DNA from: Hydractinia symbiolongicarpus
Lineage: Eukaryota > Cnidaria > Hydrozoa > Anthoathecata > Hydractiniidae
Assembly: GCF_029227915.1 (NCBI RefSeq)
Contig: NC_079884.1
Coordinates: forward strand, 990,001-1,054,000
Direction of reading: 5' to 3'
DNA length: 64,000 bases
The first letter of the stretch is position 1. Each line of letters begins with the position of its first letter. Positions 1-11,047 of the stretch are shown piece by piece. The translations under genes and the position numbers were made by a program. The notes under the pieces are model-generated. The model worked only from the letters and a program-made list of their open reading frames with translations, had not been told where the DNA came from and made no database searches.

Positions 1-1130
1 GGAGAAGTCAGGCTTGATTGCATACTTTGTGAAAAACCTGGCGAGCGACTTTGTGGGATATTTATCGAAGAGGGTACTGATGTATGCTTTATGTGTGGTA
101 AAGGCTGCGGGATATTTCTAGGTACGGGCATGCGAGCCTGTATGTTATCGGGTGACATTTGAAAACGAAATCTTTGTGACGGTAAGTCAGGCTGAGAATT
201 GACTTGAGGAGGAAGTGAAGACATGCATCCAGAAAGTGTGTTAAAAGATTTGATAGTCTGCTCCATCGCAAGTCGGTTGGGCGTGGCTACGGGAAACGGC
301 TGACTGGGGTGAGGGGCCTGAGAAAACGGCTGGGTGGGAAGAGAAGCCTGAGAAACATTGATATGCTGAGACGTTAACGGATACTCGGCATGTCCAGAAA
401 ATGCAACATATTGTCGAGCATGCATTGATAAATCATGTATCGAAGTTGTCACGGACTGAGGTAACGTTTCACCCGATACGGAAATAACAGAAGAACTTTC
501 TGCGTTACTAAGTGGAAGAGAAACATTCAATACTTTTTCTTTGTCCAATGAAAACTGGAGTTTCTTCTGGAACAAACCGACATCCTGTCGTAGACTGATC
601 TCTTTGATTGGTGGAACACTTGTGTCCGCAGGTAAGCTGCATGCAACCAGTGGAGGCGGTGGGCGTAACGTCCCTTCTCGAGAGGTAACAAATGGGACGA
701 CTTCTATGGAAAAGCAATATATTGAATATATTCTTAATGCCCTAAACTAAATTTGCAGTACATATTTTTTTACTCCAAATCTACCATCTTGGCGTGGTTG
801 TATTCGAATGTTTAACACTACCCACCTGAAGAAGTTGCACTAAACACGTGACCATCAGTTGTCTTGCTATCTGTTTGGTTTGTGTTAGACGTTTGCGTGG
901 TACTGGAACAACCTGCGACAGAAAAAGATTGAGTGCTGATATTGATTTGCGTGGTAGATGGTAGCTGATTTATCTCAGTATCGATGGTCTGAATGATGAC
1001 CTTGCTAGATTCTTGCATGATTTTTTTTGATGAATGTCGATGCCGACCTGTTTTAGCTGATTTCACTTCCTGCAAAAACAAACAAAAAAAACACAATAAG
1101 ATCACTATCAAAAAGTACGACATGCAACAG

Positions 1131-1202
<72 letters not shown>

Positions 1203-4200
1203 AGATATTGTACCAGTTTTTGTTGTTTCTCAAGCGCGTCTTGTTGTTGTTTCTTCTCTAACTCTTCCATTCTATCAAGTTCTTCCAAATAACTGATCAA
1301 ATCCTCCTCCTGTTCAACAGTTTCATCTTTCTATAGAGTAAAATAAACTTTCCTGTAGTACTTTACTTTAAACAACAAACAAACAAAAAAAATATAACAT
1401 CAATAAGTACTAATTCATAAAATAGGCCAGAGGTGGCATGAATGTATCCATCGTAAGCATAATCTAGTGACGTTTTCAGTCAATTTTCAGTCGGTAACTG
1501 TAATTCTGAGCTAACAAATACTATGTTATGACATGCTTCTGCAAACAGTGAAATCAAACATCACGTTACCACTTTCCATAAAAACAACAATAATGTTAAC
1601 TTGCTCCCATGGTTAAAAAAGACTTTCTATGATATTTTTTTTATTTTTCCAGGTCAAACTGTTCCAGGACGATTTTAGGACAAAAGGGCTAACCAAGTTT
1701 TAAAGTAATGAAGAAAAGATTTTGTTTACGCAATTTTCGAGGAAAAGTTTTACGTAAGCTTTACAAAAAGATTTACATATCGCCATTTATACAAATTTTA
1801 CTCGACATTCCAGAACATGTTTTTAAATTTTTATTCCAGAGTTTTCGATGAGAAATTTTAGTTTGTAGGAACTTCCAGGCCGTGAGCAACATATTGCAGG
1901 GAAATTAAAAGAACATGAATTTTTGTCAGAATTCTTAAAAATGTTTAAACAGTGGGAAGCAAAAGTAAAAAGGTTTATACCTCTTTCGTCCTTGCTATAC
2001 CAAGTATACTCTCCAAGTTGAACTTTTTCTTGTAGTTAAAATAAAAATTTTTGCACTGTGCTTCAGATTTTGTTTCAACAAGTTTGGATATAGATTGCCA
2101 ATGTCGTCCGTAACGTTTTAGGCCTGAAATACACACACAAATAGAGTTTGCAACGAAAAATTAACTGCTGGACTGCACAACAACAACTTTTTCTCTCACT
2201 TTCATTTCTCCTCAAATCAAATGCAAAGAATACTGTTACACAGAGATACATATAAATAATGCAAGAGATTAATGGTAAGAAAATGCAGCATTTTGCATGA
2301 AATAACTTTGAAACTCCTGGAGTGTACGCTTAATCAACCAAATGCATAATCAACCAATATTTAGATTTAATTGCTTGTTTTGCGGAGCAAATTTCTCTGT
2401 GATAAAATTTTTATTTAGGGAACAACGGTGCATAATGTGAGATATATTGGTAAGTAAACTTGCACATTATCTTTCGTCACAGGGAAGACATACGCCTCGC
2501 TCTTGTGGTATGTCGCACGGAAGTAGCATTCTTAGGTTGTCTACTATGTACTAGGTAGATAGCATATGATGGATAGCGTATTCGGGAGAACAATCGCCTG
2601 GCAAGCGACAGGGCGTGGGTTCATATCCAAATCTATCCATCATCTTTGTAGCACTTGGAAAGCTAATGTACAGGTATACTTACATCAAAATTTTATTTCT
2701 AGTTTAACTTTTATCCAATCCATATATATATATACAAAATAGTTCCTCGTTTCAACAATGAACAACTTTTACACGTCTATAACTTCAACAAAGACAAAAT
2801 GCAACTTATTATTCGGTAACATACCTTCCACAGCATTCATCATTTCACTTTCTGACCATCTCGAGGGATCGCTATGCTCTAGAAGGAAAAACATTGAGTT
2901 AAATTGAAGTTCTTTTCGTAAAAATATGGTAAAATTAAGTTCTCAATCACACTTGTCTTTAGTATACAATAGTAGAGGGAAACTTAAAGTAAATAGGACA
3001 CTGATTATCATGAGATATTGGAGTAACTTGAGCTTGTATAGACATATATTTTCTCTATGTCTCACTAAGACAATTGTAACATTCATTGAGCCATGGTGAT
3101 ACAAGCAGGGTAAAAAAAAACTGAACAGAAAAGAAAACAATTACAAGCCACCTGTAACATACCTGGCATTTTTGTTAAGTGCTGTTTAATCAGTTCTTCC
3201 ACTTTAACTGCTATAGTCGGTTCACTTGGTACGATAGTAGTGGTTTGTTCGGATGCAACTTTGGCAGCAGCAGCAGCCGCCGCAGTAACTGTCTCTGATA
3301 CAATGCTTCCAACTGACATGGTTGCGCTGCTTGTCCCGATGTTAGACGGTGATGTCACTACAATTGTTATTTTTAATGGTGGATGTGGACTCTCTGCGGA
3401 GGAGACTGCCAAAGTTTCATTAGTGCTGACGTCAGGTTCAGTTTTAGTGATTGGTGCCGTGACTGTTTTAGAACTAAATTTTCCTGAGCGCGTATTAAAA
3501 ACTTTTACAGGAGGCAGTGGAACGGCTTTTGTAGTCTTGATAATTTTCTCAGTTTCCATGGTAACAGATGGCGGAGCTGGGTTGGAACTACACTGTTTAT
3601 TTTGAGTCGGTCTGACATCAACATCTGATTTTGTCACTTTAGTCTCCACGGATGTCGCAGTGTCCATTAAAGCCGGCTGATTTTCCTCGTCGCTAGCACC
3701 ATCATCATCTTCATCATCGTCTTCATCTTCCACCTCAACTTCGACACTTTCCTTCCCCTGTGGTTGCTTATTCTGCTTCTTACTTTGATTCATGGATATC
3801 CCTCCAGTTCGAGTGCTTGCTTTTCCTTTCTTCTTCTTTAACTTGGAGGACTTAAAGTATTCTTTCTTTTTATTTTGGTAGTAGAAAAGTACACAGTCCG
3901 AACAATTTTTCATCTTTAAGAAAGATGCAATCTTTTCAAAGTCTTTTGGAAACTGTGCAAACTTCTCACGAAATATTTGCTTCTCTTCCTCACTCCATAT
4001 AATACCTGCTTTTCTTATTTTTTCGAACTGATCCAAATTTCTGATGAGGCCATTATTATTGATATACTTTATAGTTCGTTCATATTTACTCAGTAAATAT
4101 GGCGGCCTCACAGCTAACAGCTGCATTTGTTTTTCACTCGCATCTAACTCTCGAAGGTTATCCGCTATTTCGTCCACTTCAGCTTCGCTACGTATAAAAC

Positions 4201-7200
4201 CAACACTTCTTGATCCAATCCTGAAATAAAATCACAAAGCTACACTTATCAAAGCACATTCGTTAGGGCACACTTGGCGAGACACAAGGCCCCCTTATCG
4301 AGGCACACTTTCTAAAGCATTGATTGAACGCCAAAACACTAGCTTTAAACAAAATAATACACAACAAAAAAACCATCTGTGATGCACACACCTAACCAGT
4401 AAGACAAATACCGATGAGGTAAAAGAACAAAAAGGTATTTAATTATTGCTTTCTAGAAAATTAGTTGTAAACATCCGCACCGTTCCAAAATAACTAGACA
4501 TTCTTAAAGTATCCCTCAGATTTGTCAAATATTAAGCTCATTGTAAACAATGGATTAGAAGGTCTGCTATGTTTGTCTAAGTTTTTTTTTCAGGTGCGTG
4601 TGACAATTGCAGAAAAAACAGATTGTATCTACCTGTCCATACGTTCTTGATGCTCCCTTTGTTTTTTAATTTCGGGAAATTCTCTTTCATAAAACTGTCG
4701 AGAACGTTGTTGTCTTTGTCTGAAATAACAAAAAAAAGCGTCACTTATGATGTTATCACTCTGATTATTATACATTACTACATCGTGATAATGTCGAGGC
4801 CTGCAATTTTAAGTGAGAAACAAACACGGCGAAGTCCCAATCGTAACCCGTTCTCATGTTAGTTAGAATACATAGCCAAATAGTTGATGAAGCTTGAATA
4901 TACTAAAGCTTCAACGCCTGATGAATGCCTCTAATTTTAAAACTAACACCTGGGGATAGATTCATTGACACGGATACAGCATATACGATTTTAAATGTTA
5001 AAACATAAATGATAAAGTATACAGATGCGCAACTCTTACTTTCGTCTTGGGTTGTTTTCAATTTTTTCAATTCTTTTTAACCAAGCTTCTTCTCTTGTTT
5101 GGTATTCCTCTTTCAAATGTTTTTCCTGCATACGATAAAGTAATTTATTTTAGCATAGAAAAAACGCAGCATCAAAATAAAAGATTGTCATATCGTACTT
5201 ATATGAATGAGAACCGTTTCAAATGCTTATTCGGATAGATTGAATTGAACATATATACATATGATTATTATTATTAAAATTATTTACCCAAGATAGCCAC
5301 TTCAGTTCCTATTTGTACTGCTATTAACGAGAGACCTGCGAAGGCGTCCTAGTGCATTACAGCTCCTATTTAAGTGTGAAAGTACAACTGTTGCTCAACT
5401 CGACAACTGCCTACGATGTCAATATTATTCTTATGCTTAGATTCACAATTTTATAGTCTCTGGCATGACTCGACTGGGGTTTGAACCCAAGACCTTCCGC
5501 ACTGGAAGCGAACGCTGTACCACAAGGCCACTCTACCACAAGGCCACTCTACCACAAGGCTACCAGTCAGTGCGATGTATTAGAAATCACTAACCATTTT
5601 TATTTCAGCTAGTCTTTTCATCTGAAGAAATTTCACCAGTCTTGGTTTAAAGGCTTTAAATCTAAAAAAACAAAAGAAATGAAATTTAAAAGTATAATTC
5701 AATAAGAAATTAAAATGATAAATTTTTTTTCTATTAATTGCATGGTAATCACAATGACACAATAATATACATAAACATCGTGTGTCAGACGCACATTTTT
5801 CGGAAGAATGCTCTCTATTGAAATTACGTGGCTGTAAAGCTCGAAATTATTTTTGTAATCATACAAAGATTTTCCTTAGTGACAAATTGTATCTTTTAGG
5901 GAGCCATTACAATATTTTTCTTATTTCAAGTATAAAAAAAACATTCCGACCAGAAGAATTTTGGTCAAGGCACAAGCTTCTTAAATTAGGTGTATCATTG
6001 ATATTTACAAATATTGAGGAGAGAGTCTGGGGAAGTTATTATCACTTATAAAGCAGTGAAAAAACACAAGGCAGCTAGAAATGACAAACTAAGGGATTTA
6101 TTTATTCTTGTACAACCAATAAATTTTAAAAGTTACATGTTTGGTGCATGTAAACGGTAAAAATAAATTTTAAAATTTTGATCGTAGAAAAGGATTTGAT
6201 GGAATCAGGATTTTTTTAATCTTGAATACTATGTGCAAAACAACACGTTTTAAATGTTTTTGGGGTAAAACTGGTTCATGTTTTGGAGGGGAAAAGGGAT
6301 GCAAGTATTTGCAAGAAATACTGGATCCGATATGAGACACAAATAACACAATTTCGTGTTGTGACTTAATCTCTTTTGTTTTGCAATAGCACTGTAGTGC
6401 TTCTTTCTATATCAATTTTTGTCTATTGCAGCACTTCATTGAAGAGCCTTAAACCAACTTTGCTGCAGAAAATGACATTACTGTTCATCATCAAACCTTT
6501 TTTAAAAATAGACATATTGTTTTGGCTGTTTTTGAAAGTTTTTTCTGGATGTTGGCAAAATTAATCGAACAACACTCCATAGTAAACAAGTTCCTTAAAT
6601 TCCATAGCTTTTAGAAGCATTGAAAAAATAAAAAATTTGAAAAAGAAGAAGAAGATAGAATGAAACAAGCAATCTTTAACATACTTTTCAATGTTCTCAT
6701 GATATGAAACCAGATCCGATGGCTGATTATACAAGGGCTAGAAAACATAACAAATCATGTAAACATATATTTTAAAGAACACATCACAAAAACTAATATG
6801 CTCCCACTTAACACGTGCACACTTCGCCAACGTGATCAACAATATCAAAACTTTGCAAAACATATCAGTGTATCTGATAAATTATTTAAAGAGAAATGTC
6901 TACAAACAAAAACATTCGACATACTGGTATCATTTCAGACAGTTCAAACGATTTATATTTTGTTCTTCACCTTCTTTTAGAAGAATTATAGTATAATCCT
7001 CCACTATGCTTAAACTTCTTCATTTCTTTAAATTTATGTTTTAGTGAAGAGTATATTTGTGATGTTAGGAAATAATATTAAATAAAAACAAAAGCATTCT
7101 ACAATCTCAGTGTTGTTAACGGGAAAAATATCAATGCAGCAAAAAATCATTGTTATACATAGAATCAGATATAAAATCAGAATCAGAAATAAAATCGATT

Positions 7201-8558
7201 TTATTGATTCATAATAAAATCTGAAAAAAATAAATAACCTCCTTATTCTTGTTAAAATTGAAGAAATGGCAAACAGAATGCTATTAATAATTCAAACATC
7301 CCACACAAAGAAATAAGGAAGAATTATAATAAAAATTAAAACTTATTAAGAATAATATCAAAACGATTATACTATAACCTAATGAAACCAAGTTTTTTTT
7401 TGAAGAAAAACAAATATAATTACCAGTTGTAAATTTTCTCCCTTGTAATTTAGATGATACAAGCTGTGATGAGACGCTTCTGCACGTTTCTGAGATATTT
7501 AAAAAATTAGGTCATTTATTTGTCTAAAGCTACTAAAAAAATCAAAAAAATGAAAGAATTATTTCTTATTTTGTTTCTTTTATTGTCAATATATCCATCA
7601 TAATTTTTCTTTTTGCAAAATAGGTTGATAACTTGATAACAATTCTTGAAATGATATTTTCATGTAAACGTATGTGGATAACTTAAAACACATAAACATG
7701 GTTGTGCAGCATTTTTCTTTTTCTTTTAGGACTATACTATCACAAAATACAAACTGTCACAGAAGTAAGGTGATGAGAGTTCATTTATCGTTAGGAATTT
7801 AGGTGAATAGAACAGTAAAACACATACTCTATTCTCTTTATAGATACGTCTTATATTTTCCGTATTTTTGTATGAAAACCTTTCAATCAGACGTCTCCTG
7901 TACTCAACTTCTGGGTCTTCATTTTTGATTTCTTCCTTTTTTATCGTTTCCTCATGCTGTTTTTGTTCTTGTTCCTTTTCTATCTTTTTCCATGTTTCGA
8001 TTGAAGAAAGAAGTTCTTTCTAAAACATAAAAGAATTAAACAAATGAAATCTGTTGTAGGACTCCTTAATACTTTAAGTAGTATTAAAATAAATACCGAA
8101 GTGATAAATAAAAAACACACAACATTATGTAAAAAATATTATGCTTTTTCGTAACTTTATAATCTACGAGGTACTTAAGCTTGTTTATATATATACGAAA
8201 TAATGAAAACCTTACACTTAAAAAGATAAAAAAGAAAAAAAATACAGCTGCCAATATATCTATCAACAACCATGTGATTTTGGAACTTAAACTTCTCATT
8301 ATAAACAAAACATTTCTTTGAAAGCTGTCTTAAATATTTCAGTAGGATTAACATTATTTTTCCCTCACATGTTTCTCTTTTTTTTCAATACTAACTATTC
8401 CCTTAGAAATAAAAAACGAACAGCTGTACCATTCTGCTTTGTAAATCACTTTTTGTGTGTTCTACTACTAAAATTTCTTTATCCAGTTTCTCCATTTTCT
8501 GCAAAAGATCATCTTGGTTTTGTCCACCTAAATGTTGTGCTTCCATTTTTATGTTAGC
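1..8558 (-). CDS. NCOR: NCOR/SMRT nuclear receptor corepressor, N-terminal half (partial)
   Basis: Scaffold of the HDAC3 corepressor complex in the nucleus. Exons read on the minus strand: 8558-8469, 8019-7828, 7489-7424, 6737-6685, 5661-5595, 5125-5040, 4719-4633, 4220-3163, 2878-2825, 2123-1981, 1330-1214, 1069-826 and 703 to beyond base 1; all phases agree. The first exons hold a charged coiled coil at the place where NCOR binds TBL1/GPS2. Exon 4 has the diagnostic PLYNQPSD. Exons 6-7 match the conserved IENNPRR and FPEIKKQREHQER stretches. Exon 8 carries SANT1 (WSEEEKQIF...CVLFYYQNKK), which in the family forms the deacetylase-activating domain. SANT2 is split over exons 9-10 (SRWSESEMM; SEAQCKNFYFNYKKK). 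The rest is low-complexity Ser/Thr/Gln-rich sequence typical of the family. The far N-terminal exons were not found. The ATG at about 8546 could be the start, or the exon may be internal. The receptor-interacting C-terminus lies outside the window. Confidence 0.92.
1126..1202. repeat. (CAA)n microsatellite inside a short NCOR intron
   Basis: About 77 bases of near-perfect CAA/AAC triplets with a single CAT interruption near 1151. It occupies more than half of the 144-base NCOR intron 1213-1070 and starts about ten bases after the minus-strand donor, where the transcript reads (UUG)n. An open frame across it on the plus strand is an artefact of the repeat. Confidence 0.9.
2568..2641 (+). tRNA. 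tRNA-like sequence, possibly tRNA-Ala(GGC)-like pseudogene or SINE head
   Basis: A perfect 9-bp outer stem pairs 2568-2576 with 2633-2641. An anticodon-like hairpin has TCGC (2594-2597), a 7-base loop CTGGCAA and GCGA (2605-2608), which would place GGC at the anticodon. A B-box-like GGTTCATATCC follows, with one mismatch to the consensus. The D arm is atypical and the T stem is weak, so a functional tRNA is doubtful. It lies in the NCOR intron between the two SANT2 exons, in antisense orientation. Confidence 0.35.
3831..4220 (-). other. NCOR SANT1 / deacetylase-activating domain region
   Basis: The first 130 codons of NCOR exon 8 contain RSEAEVDEIADNL and the SANT1 helices. The order and spacing relative to EKQMQLLAVRPP and YINNNGLI correspond to the vertebrate NCOR DAD. 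The family's role is to bind and activate HDAC3. Downstream in the same exon come a Lys-rich stretch, an acidic run of Glu/Asp and an Ala-rich run, matching the low-complexity linker seen in vertebrate NCOR between the two SANT domains. Confidence 0.88.
5285..5575 (-). mobile_element. tRNA-derived SINE-like copy 1
   Basis: Reading the minus strand, a tRNA-like head holds a perfect B box GGTTCAAACCC (plus 5477-5487) and CCTTGTGGTA-type A-box sequence, triplicated by an 18-bp tandem repeat at 5522-5565. The distal end shares GATAGCCACTTCAGT with a second copy at 40.3 kb. It lies in the NCOR intron 5594-5126. The boundaries are approximate. Confidence 0.5.
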
Positions 8559-10590
8559 CTAGAAGATTTTAAAAGAAATATTTATGTAGTCAAAATATTA
8601 TTCATTTTTACAAAGTAGGCTCTCAAAACGTTATAAATAATGTGATAATAACGTAAAAAAGAGAAAAAAATTATATGACAAATAGCCTTTTAATTAGAAA
8701 GTACCTTCATTTTTATCAAGTTGACATTTTAAAATTAAATTGTTCCTTAATTAAAAAATACATTGACAAGTGATAAAAAATTCAATTTTTTTTTTGTAAG
8801 ATTCAACTTTAACCTAGATGCGTAATACCAATTAACAGAAATTTGCAATTTGCAATTAACAAGTAAAGTCTCTGCTCTGGTTTATTGGGATCAAAAATAA
8901 GACAGAGAAATATTGTAACAACTTTTGTAGTTAATAGCCTGATAGAAAACATAGAAGTCAAGTGTTGACTTTAATTACAATAAAACAATAATTATATTTG
9001 GTCATGATGAAAAGTTGTGTGGTATTCTAAGAAACATCAAATCACAAAAACCACATTTAGAACTATATTCGCTCATTTCAACACTATTAGTGCCTTTAAA
9101 ATATCTCAATAATATGGATGAAAAATTTTTAAACTGTAAATTAACCATGACAGCCATAAGTGTTTAGTGAAAGGGTAATGAAATTTAACTCACAGGTAAC
9201 AAATAGACACATGACAACAATAAACTAACTGGATACGATCATATGCTGAAATAAACAAGAAACAACACGTTTTCAAAGTTACTTTTTCGTGGTTAATTAT
9301 ACAAGTTTTATTTTTGGTTAGTGTACTCATTTTCCTTACTTAGAATTCTAACCTAAATTAGTTTTGCATCCAACTATGATTAATGATGGCAGCTTTGCTG
9401 TGTTTTGTGTTTCTACTGCTTCTTCTTTGAAACAACGTAAGGAATGGACTTGCTTCAGATCTTTCAAATTTCAGAAAAAAGGTACAACAAAGCCTTCCCA
9501 TTTAGAGCTGCAAAAGTTTGGAATAATCTTTTGGACCAAATGACCTGTAATGGAAGCCTACTTTCTTTTAAGAATTCCATCTCTAATATATAGATCTCTG
9601 CATATATAATACATCTCCAAAGCCTGCAGTTGTTACTTACTTGACGCATGAATTGCATCCTTGACTTGCAAGAAAGTGAGACTAATCTCCTTTGCAGCCT
9701 GGAAGATTATGTTTATAGATCTAATAGATCATTAACTTGTACTAAAGCTATTGGGCAATGAACCAGCATTGTAAAAAAGATCCAATGTTTCTGGTATTTC
9801 TGGTGAATGATTTATTTTTTGTTCTTTGATCCCTTCACAAATAACAAAGCATTGTGAACTCTTAGAATTACCTCCTTATTGAACATATTTATGATTCTCA
9901 CATGTTACTTTCTTTGTGTAAAACCCAAAATGATAAGCAGCTAGTTTTTCCTCAAATTTTAAGCTTTGACTACGTTAGAGGTGCAATTACAAGAAAGTTC
10001 TAACATGTATTCACAAAAGGTTAAAAAGTATGCATGCCCTATTTATCATTGTTCTTCTGAATGTATATAGCTCAAACATGATATTTTTTCTTTTCTTTTT
10101 GTAATGGATTAAGTATTATTTTAATGTTAGACCAGTAAATGATTAAAAAAAATGACTTTCCATAACTTAAATGTTTGTTTGCCCACACGTAGTTGCAAGT
10201 TTAATTAAAGACACAACTTACTACAACTTGTTAATATAAGAGTTGAAATTCCAAATATATATACTGGTGATGCAATCCACAAGCTGTGATAAAATGAGAA
10301 GGGTTTACAATACAGCAAACTGTGCTGAAGTTCTTGTCTACAGGAATGGAATTTGTAATTACTTCCAGGCTTAGACTTCTTACAAGAAAGTACTGTAGAC
10401 CTTACACTACTATTTAAGAAAATGTTTAATAAGAAAATAATCCTTCTATCATGAACAATGATAATAACAACATAAACAAACTGGTTACAGTTACAACAAA
10501 AAAAGTATAAGCAAATAATACTCAAGATAAAACTGACACAGACTGGTTGTTGAACAATATATAAATGGGCAAATATTAAAGCCCTCCAGC
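8559..10590. other. Intergenic, AT-rich, mostly featureless
   Basis: Apart from the LINE remnant at 9455-9595, I see no exon with convincing splice sites or conserved peptide. The missing first exons of NCOR may lie here or further upstream. Open frames on either strand are short and compositionally random. Confidence 0.5.
9455..9595 (+). mobile_element. LINE reverse-transcriptase C-terminal remnant
   Basis: The plus frame reads KRYNKAFPFRAAKVWNNL followed by a stop, the kind of C-terminal motif (FPFRAAKxWNNLP) found in CR1/L2-like non-LTR retrotransposons of animals. Nothing coding is recognisable on either side. It is a heavily 5'-truncated relic in the intergenic zone upstream of NCOR. 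Confidence 0.6.
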
Positions 10591-10594
10591 CTTT

Positions 10595-10985
10595 CCAAAA
10601 AAAGTTGAAAAGGTTTGGACATCTAGGAATGATATCACTGTTTGTAAATGGAAGGACCAACAAGAAGCTCTGACTATTTCCAATGCTCACAGTTGTTAAT
10701 CATAATGGGAAGGACCAAATACTGAGACTACAATGTAACGATGCCTGGTATTGATCTATGTGACCAAATGTTGCTCTATCACTTTGGCATCAAGAGATGT
10801 TGCAGTGGTACAACAAAGTTGGTGTCAATATTTTGGAGATATGTAAATATGTTTTATTTGTAGTGGAAGTTTTTAGTAAACCTGAATATCAATATGAATA
10901 TCGACTCCAGTGAGTTTTTCATCAAGGCTTTGATTGGACAGAGAAAAAAGATTGGGATACCCCATGTTTTTAATTAATCCATCAT
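10595..10985 (+). pseudogene. Decayed piggyBac-like transposase, C-terminal part
   Basis: Fragments in shifting frames include DITVCKWKDQQEALTISN (10620-10680), then DYN...MPGIDLCDQMLLYHF (from about 10725), then SSEFFIKALIGQ. In PGBD/piggyBac transposases the same order occurs: a CKWKDNKPV-type strand, DYNxxMGGVDxxDQ, and a later FxxxLAxxLIG. Several frameshifts and stops interrupt it. The LINE beginning near 11050 either inserted into it or lies directly next to it. Confidence 0.5.
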
Positions 10986-11047
10986 TAGGTTTTTGTGACG
11001 TCATCGGAATAACGGGAATGAGATTTGTCATAACAACTATATTAAGT

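Noticed and set aside
993-1292. Gln/Asn-rich plus-strand open frame
   Set aside because: It is the (CAA)n microsatellite read through, antisense to two NCOR exons.
3083-3162. C-terminal extension of the SANT1 open frame past codon MPG
   Set aside because: A GTATGTTA donor at 3162 joins in phase to SANT2; the following residues are intron.
10205-10690. 161-codon minus-strand open frame
   Set aside because: It overlaps the plus-strand piggyBac-like remnant, has random hydrophobic composition and no splice or start support.
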